From assembly GCA_040377605.1 (NCBI GenBank), contig JBEIOK010000134.1:1-7361 (forward strand): DNA of 7,361 bases, written 5' to 3'. Positions within the stretch are counted from its first letter, which is position 1, and each line of letters starts with the position of its first letter. Shown in pieces: positions 1 to 7,361 of this stretch. A model generated the notes under the pieces. It made no database searches. It had not been told where the DNA came from and was given only the letters and a program-made list of their open reading frames with translations. Position numbers and translations under genes: made by a program. Source of the stretch: Solimonas sp040377605. Its GTDB lineage: Bacteria; Pseudomonadota; Gammaproteobacteria; Nevskiales; Nevskiaceae.

Positions 1-1242
<1,242 letters not shown>

Positions 1243-1319
1243 CCGGCGGGTCGCGCCCCGACTGAGCACGGAGTGCTTGGCGGCCGCAATGTCGATGGTG
1301 CGAAGCGAGCCCCGCGCGG
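1243..1319. other. Convergent intergenic spacer, carboxylase / ogt
   Basis: These 77 bases separate the 3' ends of two convergent genes. The only structure I see is a short hairpin, AGCAC-GGA-GTGCT at 1265-1277, with no T-rich tract on either strand. No convincing intrinsic terminator is visible, so transcription from each side may end by Rho or run into the opposing gene. Confidence 0.5.
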
Positions 1320-1868
1320 TCAGAGCAGGTCGAGTTGTCCGCCGTTCAGGCGCGCGCCCTCGATCTCCAGCAGTCGTCGCTTGGTTTCGACGCCGCCATG
1401 CGCCGAGAAGCCGCCGGTGCCTGCTGCCGCGAGAATGCGGTGGCAGGGAATGATGATCGGGATCGGATTGCTGCCGAGCGCCTGACCCACCGCACATGCA
1501 GCACCGGGGTCGTTCAACTGTGCCGCAAGTTCGCCGTAGGTGAGCGTCTGTCCCACCGGAATTGCGCGCGCGATCGCGTATACGGCCTGATGGAAAGGCG
1601 GCACACCGTCGAGGTCGACGGGCAGGTCGCGCAGATCATCGCGCACCCCTGACAACACGCCCCGGATGCGCGCGACTGCCACGCGAATCGTCTCCGGCGG
1701 CTCCATCGATTCGACGGCATCCGGCTGCTTTCGACACAGCCGTGCGCGCGTTGTCTCCGCGCTGAACTCCGGAAGCTGGGCGGCGCGGATGACGCGGTTC
1801 GCATTCCAGGCCAGACCGCAGAGGCCCACGGCCGTGTCAAACAGCAGATAGCCGGCGCTCGTCGTCAT
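1320..1868 (-). CDS. ogt: Methylated-DNA--[protein]-cysteine S-methyltransferase (Ogt/MGMT type)
   Basis: This 182-residue protein is a stand-alone O6-alkylguanine-DNA alkyltransferase, a suicide enzyme that moves the alkyl group from O6-alkylguanine to its own cysteine. The ATG at 1866-1868 is preceded by GGAGG (1873-1877), which supports this start. Residues 1-85 form the variable N-terminal domain. Residues about 91-175 form the conserved DNA-binding and catalytic domain: LTYGELAAQL with Tyr111, SNPIPIIIPCHR with acceptor Cys142, then GGFSAHGG. The length fits bacterial Ogt, and there is no Ada-type zinc or AraC domain. One oddity stands out: aligning on Tyr111 and Cys142 without gaps, residue 125 is Cys (AACAVG), where human MGMT has the arginine finger Arg128 (AARAVG). 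The alkyl-acceptor site is intact, so it is not an alkyltransferase-like (PWHR) protein. A minus-strand terminator lies directly upstream, so it may be transcribed weakly or from a promoter I cannot identify. Confidence 0.95.
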   Translation of the reverse strand: MTTSAGYLLFDTAVGLCGLAWNANRVIRAAQLPEFSAETTRARLCRKQPDAVESMEPPETIRVAVARIRGVLSGVRDDLRDLPVDLDGVPPFHQAVYAIARAIPVGQTLTYGELAAQLNDPGAACAVGQALGSNPIPIIIPCHRILAAAGTGGFSAHGGVETKRRLLEIEGARLNGGQLDLL

Positions 1869-1890
1869 CGGACCTCCACGGTAGATCGTC

Positions 1891-1927
1891 GTCCAACAAA
1901 AAACCCGCCGGATTGCTCCGGCGGGTT
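1891..1927 (-). terminator. Rho-independent terminator of the ompA-like gene
   Basis: A perfect 10-bp stem, AACCCGCCGG (1902-1911) paired with CCGGCGGGTT (1918-1927), encloses a 6-base loop. Read on the minus strand, the stem is followed by an unbroken T run (the A run at 1898-1903, partly in the stem) and then GTTGGAC. It begins 23 bases after the stop codon of the OmpA-like gene. This is a textbook intrinsic terminator for minus-strand transcription; the plus strand lacks a T tract. Confidence 0.93.
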
Positions 1928-1950
1928 CTGAATCACTGCCTGTCGTTCCG

Positions 1951-3804
1951 TTACTCGACGACCTTCAGCTCGACGCGACGATTCTCCTCGCGACCGGCTT
2001 CGGTTTCGTTGGAGTCGATCGGACGCGATTCGCCATAACCCACCGGCGTCATGCGCGTGGCCTCGATGCCGCGGCCCGTCAGGTAGATCTTGACCGAGTT
2101 GGAACGGCGCTCGGACAGGCCGAGGTTGTAGGTATCCGAACCCAGGTCGTCGGTGTGGCCTTCCAGCTCAACCGCAACATTCGGATAGGCCTGCAGCGTG
2201 GCGGCCACCTCGTTAAGGATCTCCTTCGAGGCCGGCGTCAGGCGGTCGGAATCGAACTCGAACTTCACGCCCTTGAGGATGAAATTCTTGTCGACCGCGC
2301 AGCCATTCGCATCGACCTGTTCACCCGGACGCGGCTTGCGGCAATCGCCGGTCAGCGCGCAACCGTTCGGCAGCACCTTGGCGCCAGCCGGCGTCTTCGG
2401 GCACTCGTCGAGGTAGTCGGGGACGCCATCGCCGTCGGAATCCAGCGGGCAGCCATCGGGGCCGACCGGGATGCCGGGTGGGGTGCCCGGGCACTTGTCG
2501 AGATAATCCGGGATGCCGTCGCCGTCCTGGTCGGCGGCAGGGCAGCCGTCCGCCGTCACGATGATGCCGCGCGGCGTATCCGGGCACTTGTCGAGATAAT
2601 CCGGCACGCCATCGCCGTCGGAATCGACGGGGCAACCGCGCGGATCAACCTTCACGCCAGCCGGCGTATCCGGGCACTGGTCGCGGCTGTCAGGCACGCC
2701 GTCGCGATCGGAGTCGATCTCGCAACCATCCGGGCCCACCACGGCGCCCTTCGGCGTGTTCGGGCACTTGTCGAGGTAATCCGGCACGCCGTCACCGTCG
2801 AGGTCGACCGGGCAGCCATCCGAGTACACCTGCACACCCTTCGGCGTATTCGGGCACTTGTCGAGGCGGTCCGGGACGCCGTCGCCGTCGCTGTCCTTGC
2901 CGCCGCCCTCACCGAAGGCATAGCGCAGGGAGATGCCGGCCGAGTGTGCCTTGTACTCGCCGTCGCGTTTGGTCGTCGTGATGCCGTCCGTCGCGTTGCC
3001 GGTCGTGGTCGTGCCACTCTCGAAGTCGTCACCAACGATGTAGCGGTAGTCGAACGAGACCGTGGTCTTGTTGTTGACCAGGAAGCCCACGCCTGCGCCA
3101 GCCTGGTAGACAAAACCGGAGCTATCGCCCGAGGAGTCGCCGAGGTCGAGCGAGGCTTTCTGGAAGCCGGCGCCGCCGCCCAGGTAAGGAACGACCGAGC
3201 CGCCGAAATCGAAGTCGAACCAGGCGTTGGCCAGCAGGCGCATGGCGCCCAGCTTGCCGTCGGCGCTGGAAGTGACGACGTTGCCGTTGCTCAGCCGCGT
3301 GCTGACCTGATCGACGTCGTTCTCGGAGAACGAGAACGCCAGTTCGGGGCGGAAGCCGCCCTCGGTCAGGTAGCCGAGCGAGCCTTCAATGCCCAGGCCG
3401 CCATCGAAGCTGATGCTCGAAGGGCTGTTGACCGGCGTCAGCGGATCGCCAGGATTCGGCGTGCCGGGGGAGCCGGTGGTGCCAGGGCCGAGCAGGAACA
3501 GCAAGCAACCCTGATCGACGCCGACGGCGCCAACGACGCCATTGAGCAGCGGCCCCAGGACCGGAACGCCCGTGAGGAGGCAGGTGGTCGGATCAACCGG
3601 GGTGCCCGGCGTGCTGCCCGCGAAGCCGCCGGTGGTGAGGTTGCCGTCGGCATCCTCGACGCCGACATAGCGGCCGCTCAGACCAAAATACCAACCCGGC
3701 TCGTAGGCGAAGGCGCTTGTGGAGGCGGAAGCGCCGATGACTGCTGCCAAACCGAGGCCGAGCATGCGCCCGCCCAACCGCTGAACCCAATGCCGCGTGG
3801 CCAT
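1951..3804 (-). CDS. OmpA-family outer-membrane protein: 8-strand barrel, thrombospondin-3 repeats, peptidoglycan-binding domain
   Basis: This 617-residue protein would anchor the outer membrane to peptidoglycan. A signal peptide (residues 1-33, Arg-rich start, hydrophobic 15-25, cleavage after STSAFA) precedes a barrel at about 34-299, where I count eight amphipathic strands, the last ending in SLRYAF. Residues 304-484 hold six calcium-binding-type thrombospondin-3 repeats (DSDGDGVPD..DKCP.TP.G pattern), and a degenerate seventh follows at 485-504. Residues 509-617 are an OmpA C-terminal domain, with Asp552 (GHTD) and Arg567 (LSERR) matching the diaminopimelate-binding Asp271/Arg286 of E. 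coli OmpA. The start ATG at 3802-3804 has a short AGGA upstream (3808-3811). It is longer than classical OmpA (about 350 residues) because of the repeats and a Gly/Pro-rich insertion at residues 60-127 containing Cys75 and Cys100. It belongs to the OmpA/OprF-like group with TSP3 linkers. The domain call is firm; a porin role versus a purely structural one is not decided. Confidence 0.96.
   Translation of the reverse strand: MATRHWVQRLGGRMLGLGLAAVIGASASTSAFAYEPGWYFGLSGRYVGVEDADGNLTTGGFAGSTPGTPVDPTTCLLTGVPVLGPLLNGVVGAVGVDQGCLLFLLGPGTTGSPGTPNPGDPLTPVNSPSSISFDGGLGIEGSLGYLTEGGFRPELAFSFSENDVDQVSTRLSNGNVVTSSADGKLGAMRLLANAWFDFDFGGSVVPYLGGGAGFQKASLDLGDSSGDSSGFVYQAGAGVGFLVNNKTTVSFDYRYIVGDDFESGTTTTGNATDGITTTKRDGEYKAHSAGISLRYAFGEGGGKDSDGDGVPDRLDKCPNTPKGVQVYSDGCPVDLDGDGVPDYLDKCPNTPKGAVVGPDGCEIDSDRDGVPDSRDQCPDTPAGVKVDPRGCPVDSDGDGVPDYLDKCPDTPRGIIVTADGCPAADQDGDGIPDYLDKCPGTPPGIPVGPDGCPLDSDGDGVPDYLDECPKTPAGAKVLPNGCALTGDCRKPRPGEQVDANGCAVDKNFILKGVKFEFDSDRLTPASKEILNEVAATLQAYPNVAVELEGHTDDLGSDTYNLGLSERRSNSVKIYLTGRGIEATRMTPVGYGESRPIDSNETEAGREENRRVELKVVE
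2293..2895 (-). repeat. Thrombospondin type-3 repeat tract inside the OmpA-like gene
   Basis: Six tandem units of about 30-31 codons span 2353-2895, each with an Asp-rich DxDxDGxPD loop, a CPxTPxG turn and a second Cys in xGC. A seventh unit (2293-2352) keeps the two cysteines but has lost the Asp-rich loop. At the DNA level the units remain similar: the 13-mer GGGCACTTGTCGA recurs in four of them, about 90 bases apart or at multiples of that. In this family the aspartates bind calcium and the cysteines can pair, giving a stiff periplasmic linker. Confidence 0.93.
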
Positions 3805-3900
3805 AATTCCTGTCTCGTGCTGAAAAAATGAACTACCGCTGAATGCGCGCGATTCTAGCCGAGTTCCTGACAGACGCCACTGTCTGGACTGCCTTTCTGA
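3805..3900 (-). promoter_or_regulatory. Candidate promoter and dyad upstream of the OmpA-like gene
   Basis: On the minus strand there is a good -10 match, TAGAAT (plus-strand ATTCTA at 3852-3857). It would give a leader of about 40 bases before the ATG. At 17-bp spacing the -35 position (3875-3880) reads GTGGCG, a poor match to TTGACA. An inverted repeat, CAGAC-6-GTCTG at 3871-3886, covers this -35 position and could bind a regulator that compensates for it. This is inference from position and sequence only. Confidence 0.4.
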
Positions 3901-3917
3901 CGTAAATGACGCAATCG

Positions 3918-3933
3918 CTCGCGGAAGCGCGAG
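3918..3933 (-). terminator. Weak GC-rich hairpin after the acyl-CoA dehydrogenase
   Basis: CTCGCG-GAAG-CGCGAG is a perfect 6-bp stem with a 4-base loop, a few bases past the dehydrogenase stop codon. No T tract follows on the minus strand, so it is at best a weak terminator or an RNA 3'-end structure, and some read-through into the OmpA-like gene is possible. Confidence 0.35.
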
Positions 3934-3935
3934 GG

Positions 3936-5093
3936 CTACAAGCCCATCTGACGTCCGGCCAGGTCCTTCATGATTTCTAGGGAGCCGCCGCCGATGGTCA
4001 GGACCTTGGTCTCACGGTAGATGCGTTCCACCTTGGAACCCTGCAGGTAGCCGGCGCCCCCGAGTACCTGCATGGCCTCGTTGGCGACCCATTCCAGCAT
4101 CGTCGTCGCGTGATTCTTCAGCAGGCAGACCTCCGCGATCGGCAACTGCTTGTGGCTGACGCGCCAGGCCAGCAGGTCGAGGTGGGCCTTCACCGCGTCG
4201 ATGCGCATGCGCATGTCGACCAGCTTGTGACGAATGACCTGATTCTTGATCAAAGCTTTGCCGAAGGTCTCGCGCGTGCGGGCGTACGTCAGGCTCTCCT
4301 CGTAGCAGACCTCGGCAAAGCCATAGGCCTGGGCGGCAAGCATCAGTCGCTCCTGATTGAAGTTCATCATGATGGCCATGAAGCCGGCGTTTTCCGGCCC
4401 GATACGGTTGGCGACCGGCACGCGGCAGTTGTCGAAGTACAGGGTCGCGGTATCCGACGCCCACCAGCCCATCTTCTTCAGGGGTGAGCGCGAGAAGCCC
4501 GGTGTATCGCCTTCGATCACCAGCAGCGACACCCCGCCCATGCCGGGGCCGCCCGTGCGCACCGCGACGGTGAGAAGGTCGGCGCGCATGCCCGAGGTGA
4601 TGAAGGTCTTGGAGCCGTTGACGACGTAGTGATCGCCATCGCGCTCGGCGCGCGTCTTCAGGTTGGCGACGTCCGATCCGCCACCGGGCTCGGTGATGGC
4701 CAGCGCCGCGATTTTCTCGCCGGCAAGCACCGGCGCGACGAAACGCTGTTTCTGCTCATGGGTGCCGGTGTGCACGATCGGCGGGGTGCCGATGCCGTGC
4801 GACATCAGGCTGGCGATGACGCCGCCGCTGCCGGCGCGCGCCAGCTCTTCGGTCAGCACGATCATGTAGAACAGGTCGGGGACCTCGGTGCCGCCATAGG
4901 CTTCCGGAAAGCCGATCTGCAGCAGGCCGGCCTCCGACGCCTGGCGATGCAGCTCGCGTGGCAGCGTCTCGGCGGCTTCCCATTTCTCGACGTAGGGGGC
5001 AATCTCCCGTTCGACGAAGCGTCGCGCCTGCCCGCGGAAGGTCTCGTGGTCTTCGGTGTAGAACGGATGCTTCGGAGCAGGTTTTGCGGTCAC
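3936..5093 (-). CDS. Acyl-CoA dehydrogenase, LCAD/IVD-like active site
   Basis: This flavoenzyme would introduce the alpha-beta double bond into an acyl-CoA, passing electrons to electron-transfer flavoprotein, as the first oxidative step of beta-oxidation. I place the start at GTG 5091-5093, giving 385 residues, the usual family length. A longer open frame to 5288 adds an Ala/Ser-rich tail unlike the family and overlaps the divergent gene; no clear Shine-Dalgarno precedes the GTG. Seen in order: N-terminal helical domain (about 11-125), the FAD/substrate signature ITEPGGGSD (133-141), the middle beta domain (KTFITSG, DTATLYFDNCRVP), and the C-terminal helical domain (about 235-385) with VLGGAGYL. 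The catalytic base appears to be Glu248 (FNQERL), as in LCAD and isovaleryl-CoA dehydrogenase, because the medium-chain-type position is Gly369 (TIGGGSLEIM). Substrate is unknown; long or branched acyl-CoAs are plausible. It is divergent from an acyl-CoA synthetase 110 bases away, suggesting linked expression. Confidence 0.93.
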   Translation of the reverse strand: MTAKPAPKHPFYTEDHETFRGQARRFVEREIAPYVEKWEAAETLPRELHRQASEAGLLQIGFPEAYGGTEVPDLFYMIVLTEELARAGSGGVIASLMSHGIGTPPIVHTGTHEQKQRFVAPVLAGEKIAALAITEPGGGSDVANLKTRAERDGDHYVVNGSKTFITSGMRADLLTVAVRTGGPGMGGVSLLVIEGDTPGFSRSPLKKMGWWASDTATLYFDNCRVPVANRIGPENAGFMAIMMNFNQERLMLAAQAYGFAEVCYEESLTYARTRETFGKALIKNQVIRHKLVDMRMRIDAVKAHLDLLAWRVSHKQLPIAEVCLLKNHATTMLEWVANEAMQVLGGAGYLQGSKVERIYRETKVLTIGGGSLEIMKDLAGRQMGL

Positions 5094-5203
5094 AGGAATT
5101 ACCGGAAGTGAGGGGCTATAGTGCGTGGCCCCGAACGATATCCGATGCCGCCCCAGGCTGCTATGCGCCTGCGTGCAGGTAACAATTATTACAGGAGAGT
5201 GCG
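5094..5203. promoter_or_regulatory. Divergent intergenic region between acyl-CoA dehydrogenase and acyl-CoA synthetase
   Basis: These 110 bases must hold the start signals for both divergent genes unless promoters lie inside them. I see two dyads: GGGGC (5112-5116) with GCCCC (5128-5132), flanking a -10-like TATAGT at 5117-5122, and CCTGC-GT-GCAGG at 5168-5179. No -35 element is convincing on either strand. A shared operator for a fatty-acid-responsive regulator is possible but unproven. The synthetase Shine-Dalgarno, AGGAGA (5193-5198), closes the region. Confidence 0.4.
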
Positions 5204-6895
5204 ATGGAGAAGGTCGATCCGAGTCTGCTGCCGCTGCAGCGAGCCTATTACTGGGCGCGCACGCAGCCGCACGCGGTGTGGCTGACACAGCCGATGGGCC
5301 ATGGTCAGACCCGCGACTACACCTGGCAGCAGGCGCTGGACGAGTCGCGGCGCATGGCGGCCTATCTGAAGGCCCAGAACTGGGCGCCGGGGTCGAGCAT
5401 CGCGATCCTGTCGAAGAATTGCGCGTGGTGGCTGATGTCGGATCTCGCGATCTGGATGGCGGGGCACGTCAGCGTGCCGCTGTACCCGACCCTGACCGCA
5501 CAGAGCGTGCGCCAGATTCTGGAGCACAGCGAGGCCAAGGCGTGTTTCGTCGGCAAGCTCGACGACTGGCCACAGATGCAGCCGGGCATTCCCGACGGCG
5601 TGCATTGCCTGTCTTATCCGCTATCCCCGCCCACCGACTATCCGACCTGGGACGACGTGGTGGCGCGCACGGCGCCGATCGCGGGCGAGCCGCTGCGCGC
5701 GCCGACGGATCTGGCGACGATCGTTTACACCTCAGGGACGACCGGCATGCCCAAGGGCGTCATGCACAGCTTCGACAACATCGGCTGGGCCGCCGATGCG
5801 CTCTACCATCGCATCGACGGGGTCAGCGAGCCCGCATCGCCGTCGGATCGCATGCTGTCCTATCTGCCGCTGTCACATGTCGCCGAGCGCTGGGTCGTGG
5901 AGTCCGGCACCTTGCGTGCGGGGTTCCGCGTTTACTTCGCCGAGTCGCTGGAAACGTTTGCGGACGATCTGCGGCGTGCTCGGCCGACGATCTTCATTTC
6001 GGTACCGCGCCTGTGGGTGAAGTTCCAGCAGGGGGTACAGGCCAAGCTGCCGCAGAAGAAACTGGATCGCCTGCTTCGCATTCCACTTCTGAATCGCGTG
6101 ATCCGCCGCAAGATCCTGCAAGGATTGGGGCTGGACCAGTGTCGCTTCGCAGCCGGTGGTGCCGCGCCGATGCCGCCGTCGATGCTGAGCTGGTTCGGCA
6201 GCATCGGACTGCAGGTGCTGGAGGGTTACGGCATGAGCGAGAACTTCGGTTGCTCGCACAGCAACCTGCCGGATGACAGCAAGGCCGGGTATGTCGGCAC
6301 CCCTTACGAGGGCGTTGAGCACCGCATCGCCGAAAACGGCGAGGTGCAGATGCGATCACCCGCCATCATGCAGGGCTACTACAAGGAGCCGGAAAAAACC
6401 CGCGAGGCCTTGACCGAGGATGGCTTCTTGCGCACCGGCGACAAGGGCGAGATCGACGCGCAGAACCGTCTGCGCATCACCGGTCGTGTGAAGGATCTGT
6501 TCAAGACCAGCAAGGGCAAGTACGTGGCGCCGGCGCCAATCGAGGACAGGCTGGTGGCTTTTCCGGGTGTCGAGGCCTGCTGCGTGGCAGGTGCCAATTT
6601 CGGCCAGCCATTTGGCATCGTCATGCTGTCGCAGGACGCGGCCGATCGCGCGCGCCAGGCAGCCGAGCGCGAGCGACTGAAAGCCCTGCTCGGTACGCAC
6701 CTGCAATCGATCAATGCAGTGCTCGATCCGCACGAGCAGATGGATTTTCTGGCGGTGGTCAGCGAGCAATGGACCGTGGCCAACGGGTTCATCACGCCGA
6801 CCCTGAAGGTCAAGCGCAACGTCATCGAGGAACAGTACGGCCCGCGCTTCGAGGCGTGGGCGAGCAGCCGACAGCCGGTCGTCTGGGTGGACTGA
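5204..6895 (+). CDS. Long-chain-type acyl-CoA synthetase (AMP-forming)
   Basis: This 563-residue adenylate-forming enzyme would activate a carboxylic acid with ATP to an acyl-adenylate and then to acyl-CoA. The ATG follows AGGAGA by 5 bases, a strong start. The large N-terminal domain carries the phosphate-binding loop YTSGTTGMPKG (about 175-185), a LSYLPLSHVAERW segment typical of long-chain synthetases, GYGMSE (341-346) and RTGD (410-413), whose Asp binds the ribose of ATP. The hinge is ITGRVKDLFK (from 425), followed by SKGKYVAPAPIED, close to the KG-YVAP-IE pattern of ACSL/FadD15-type enzymes. The small C-terminal domain ends with TPTLKVKR, in which Lys535 aligns with the adenylation lysine. 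It has no signal peptide and no clear membrane helix. The divergent acyl-CoA dehydrogenase makes fatty-acid or related acid catabolism the likely role; chain length and branching preference cannot be read from the sequence. The convergent folD ends 13 bases after it. Confidence 0.94.
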   Translation: MEKVDPSLLPLQRAYYWARTQPHAVWLTQPMGHGQTRDYTWQQALDESRRMAAYLKAQNWAPGSSIAILSKNCAWWLMSDLAIWMAGHVSVPLYPTLTAQSVRQILEHSEAKACFVGKLDDWPQMQPGIPDGVHCLSYPLSPPTDYPTWDDVVARTAPIAGEPLRAPTDLATIVYTSGTTGMPKGVMHSFDNIGWAADALYHRIDGVSEPASPSDRMLSYLPLSHVAERWVVESGTLRAGFRVYFAESLETFADDLRRARPTIFISVPRLWVKFQQGVQAKLPQKKLDRLLRIPLLNRVIRRKILQGLGLDQCRFAAGGAAPMPPSMLSWFGSIGLQVLEGYGMSENFGCSHSNLPDDSKAGYVGTPYEGVEHRIAENGEVQMRSPAIMQGYYKEPEKTREALTEDGFLRTGDKGEIDAQNRLRITGRVKDLFKTSKGKYVAPAPIEDRLVAFPGVEACCVAGANFGQPFGIVMLSQDAADRARQAAERERLKALLGTHLQSINAVLDPHEQMDFLAVVSEQWTVANGFITPTLKVKRNVIEEQYGPRFEAWASSRQPVVWVD

Positions 6896-6908
6896 GGCTG
6901 CGCGCTGA

Positions 6909-7361
6909 TCAGGCGGCGGAGCCGAAACGCTGCGCCGCTTCCAGCGTGTTCTGCATCAGCATGGCGACCGTCATCGGCCCCACGCCGCCGGGCACCGGCG
7001 TGATGTACGCGGCGCGCTCGCGCGCGGTCTCGAATTCGCAGTCACCGACCAGCTTGCCGTTCTCAAGGCGATTGATGCCGATGTCGATGACGGTGGCGCC
7101 GGGTTTGATCCAGGCGCCTTTGACCATGCCCGGCTTGCCGACGGCCACGACCAGGATGTCGGCGCGTGCGACTTCCGCCGGGACATCGGCGGTGAATCGG
7201 TGGCAACAGGTGGCGGTCGCGCCCGCCAGCATCAGCTCGAGCATCATCGGCCGGCCGACGTGGTTGCTCGCGCCGACGACAACGGCCGTGCGACGCTTGA
7301 ACGGTTCGTTGACGGACTTCAGCAGCTCGATGACGCCGTAGGGCGTGCAGGGTCGCAGCAC
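6909..7361 (-). CDS. folD: Bifunctional methylenetetrahydrofolate dehydrogenase / methenyltetrahydrofolate cyclohydrolase, C-terminal half
   Basis: This is the C-terminal 150 codons of FolD, which interconverts 5,10-methylene-, 5,10-methenyl- and 10-formyl-tetrahydrofolate with NADP in the cytoplasm. The frame continues through the right edge, so the start and the N-terminal half with its catalytic Lys and Tyr are outside; the family is usually about 285 residues. The fragment opens with PCTPYGV, then shows the Rossmann dinucleotide-binding motif VVVGASNHVGRP, the CHRFT segment, ADILVVAVGKPG, VIDIGINRLENGKLVGD and the C-terminal signature ITPVPGGVGPMTVAML. These match gammaproteobacterial FolD closely from memory. 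Nothing looks broken in the visible part. It is convergent with the acyl-CoA synthetase, with only 13 bases between stop codons and no visible terminator. It is a housekeeping gene with no evident link to its neighbours. Confidence 0.97.
   Translation of the reverse strand: MLRPCTPYGVIELLKSVNEPFKRRTAVVVGASNHVGRPMMLELMLAGATATCCHRFTADVPAEVARADILVVAVGKPGMVKGAWIKPGATVIDIGINRLENGKLVGDCEFETARERAAYITPVPGGVGPMTVAMLMQNTLEAAQRFGSAA

Noticed and set aside
1265..1277. Hairpin between the carboxylase and ogt as a bidirectional terminator
   Set aside because: The stem is only 5 bp and neither strand has a T tract after it.
2353..2895. Regularly spaced DNA repeats suggesting a CRISPR array
   Set aside because: The periodicity of about 90 bases is explained by in-frame thrombospondin-3 protein repeats; the units are imperfect and have no unique spacers.
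2155..3831. 558-codon open frame on the plus strand opposite the OmpA-like gene
   Set aside because: It is exactly codon-aligned antisense to a gene with clear signal peptide, barrel, repeats and OmpA domain; it stays open only because the sense gene lacks TTA, CTA and TCA codons there. Its product shows low-complexity Ala/Arg/Val sequence and no recognisable domain.
5094..5288. N-terminal extension of the acyl-CoA dehydrogenase to an ATG at 5288
   Set aside because: The added 65 residues are unlike the family, overlap the first 85 bases of the divergent synthetase, and would remove the intergenic region; GTG at 5093 gives the normal length.
5125..6276. 383-codon plus-strand frame overlapping the synthetase
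   Set aside because: It is out of frame with a synthetase whose motifs are continuous from end to end; the alternative product has no recognisable motif.
6769..7341. 190-codon plus-strand frame over the synthetase end and folD
   Set aside because: It is an out-of-frame and antisense shadow of two well-supported genes.

Overview
The window looks like ordinary chromosome from a GC-rich Gram-negative bacterium. An OmpA-type outer-membrane protein with a signal peptide and a peptidoglycan-binding domain shows the Gram-negative envelope. FolD and the methyltransferase resemble gammaproteobacterial versions, so a gammaproteobacterium of the Nevskiales/Xanthomonadales kind is my best guess. That placement is inference, not proof. 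I see no insertion sequence, phage gene, CRISPR array, tRNA or rRNA. Most long reading frames that oppose the genes are antisense shadows caused by high GC.

Layout, left to right. (1) The C-terminal part of a biotin-dependent acyl-CoA carboxylase alpha subunit (+), cut by the left edge. (2) Convergent with it, an Ogt-type methylated-DNA-protein cysteine methyltransferase (-). (3) A strong rho-independent terminator on the minus strand. (4) A 617-residue OmpA-family protein (-) with an eight-strand barrel, six calcium-binding-type thrombospondin-3 repeats plus a degenerate seventh, and an OmpA peptidoglycan-binding domain. (5) An acyl-CoA dehydrogenase (-) with its catalytic base in the LCAD/isovaleryl position. 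(6) A 110-bp divergent intergenic region. (7) A long-chain-type acyl-CoA synthetase (+). (8) Convergent with it, the C-terminal half of FolD (-), cut by the right edge.

The divergent synthetase and dehydrogenase probably work in sequence: the first makes an acyl-CoA and the second takes it into beta-oxidation. The carboxylase may serve the same catabolic theme (leucine or acyclic terpenoid breakdown), but its partner genes lie outside the window. The repair, envelope and folate genes look unrelated to this.

I did not find a convincing undescribed system. The observations most worth checking are: the DNA-repair methyltransferase has Cys where the family has its DNA-binding arginine finger; a terminator sits immediately upstream of that gene; and a Gly/Pro-rich, partly hydrophobic insertion with two cysteines lies in the first part of the OmpA barrel.
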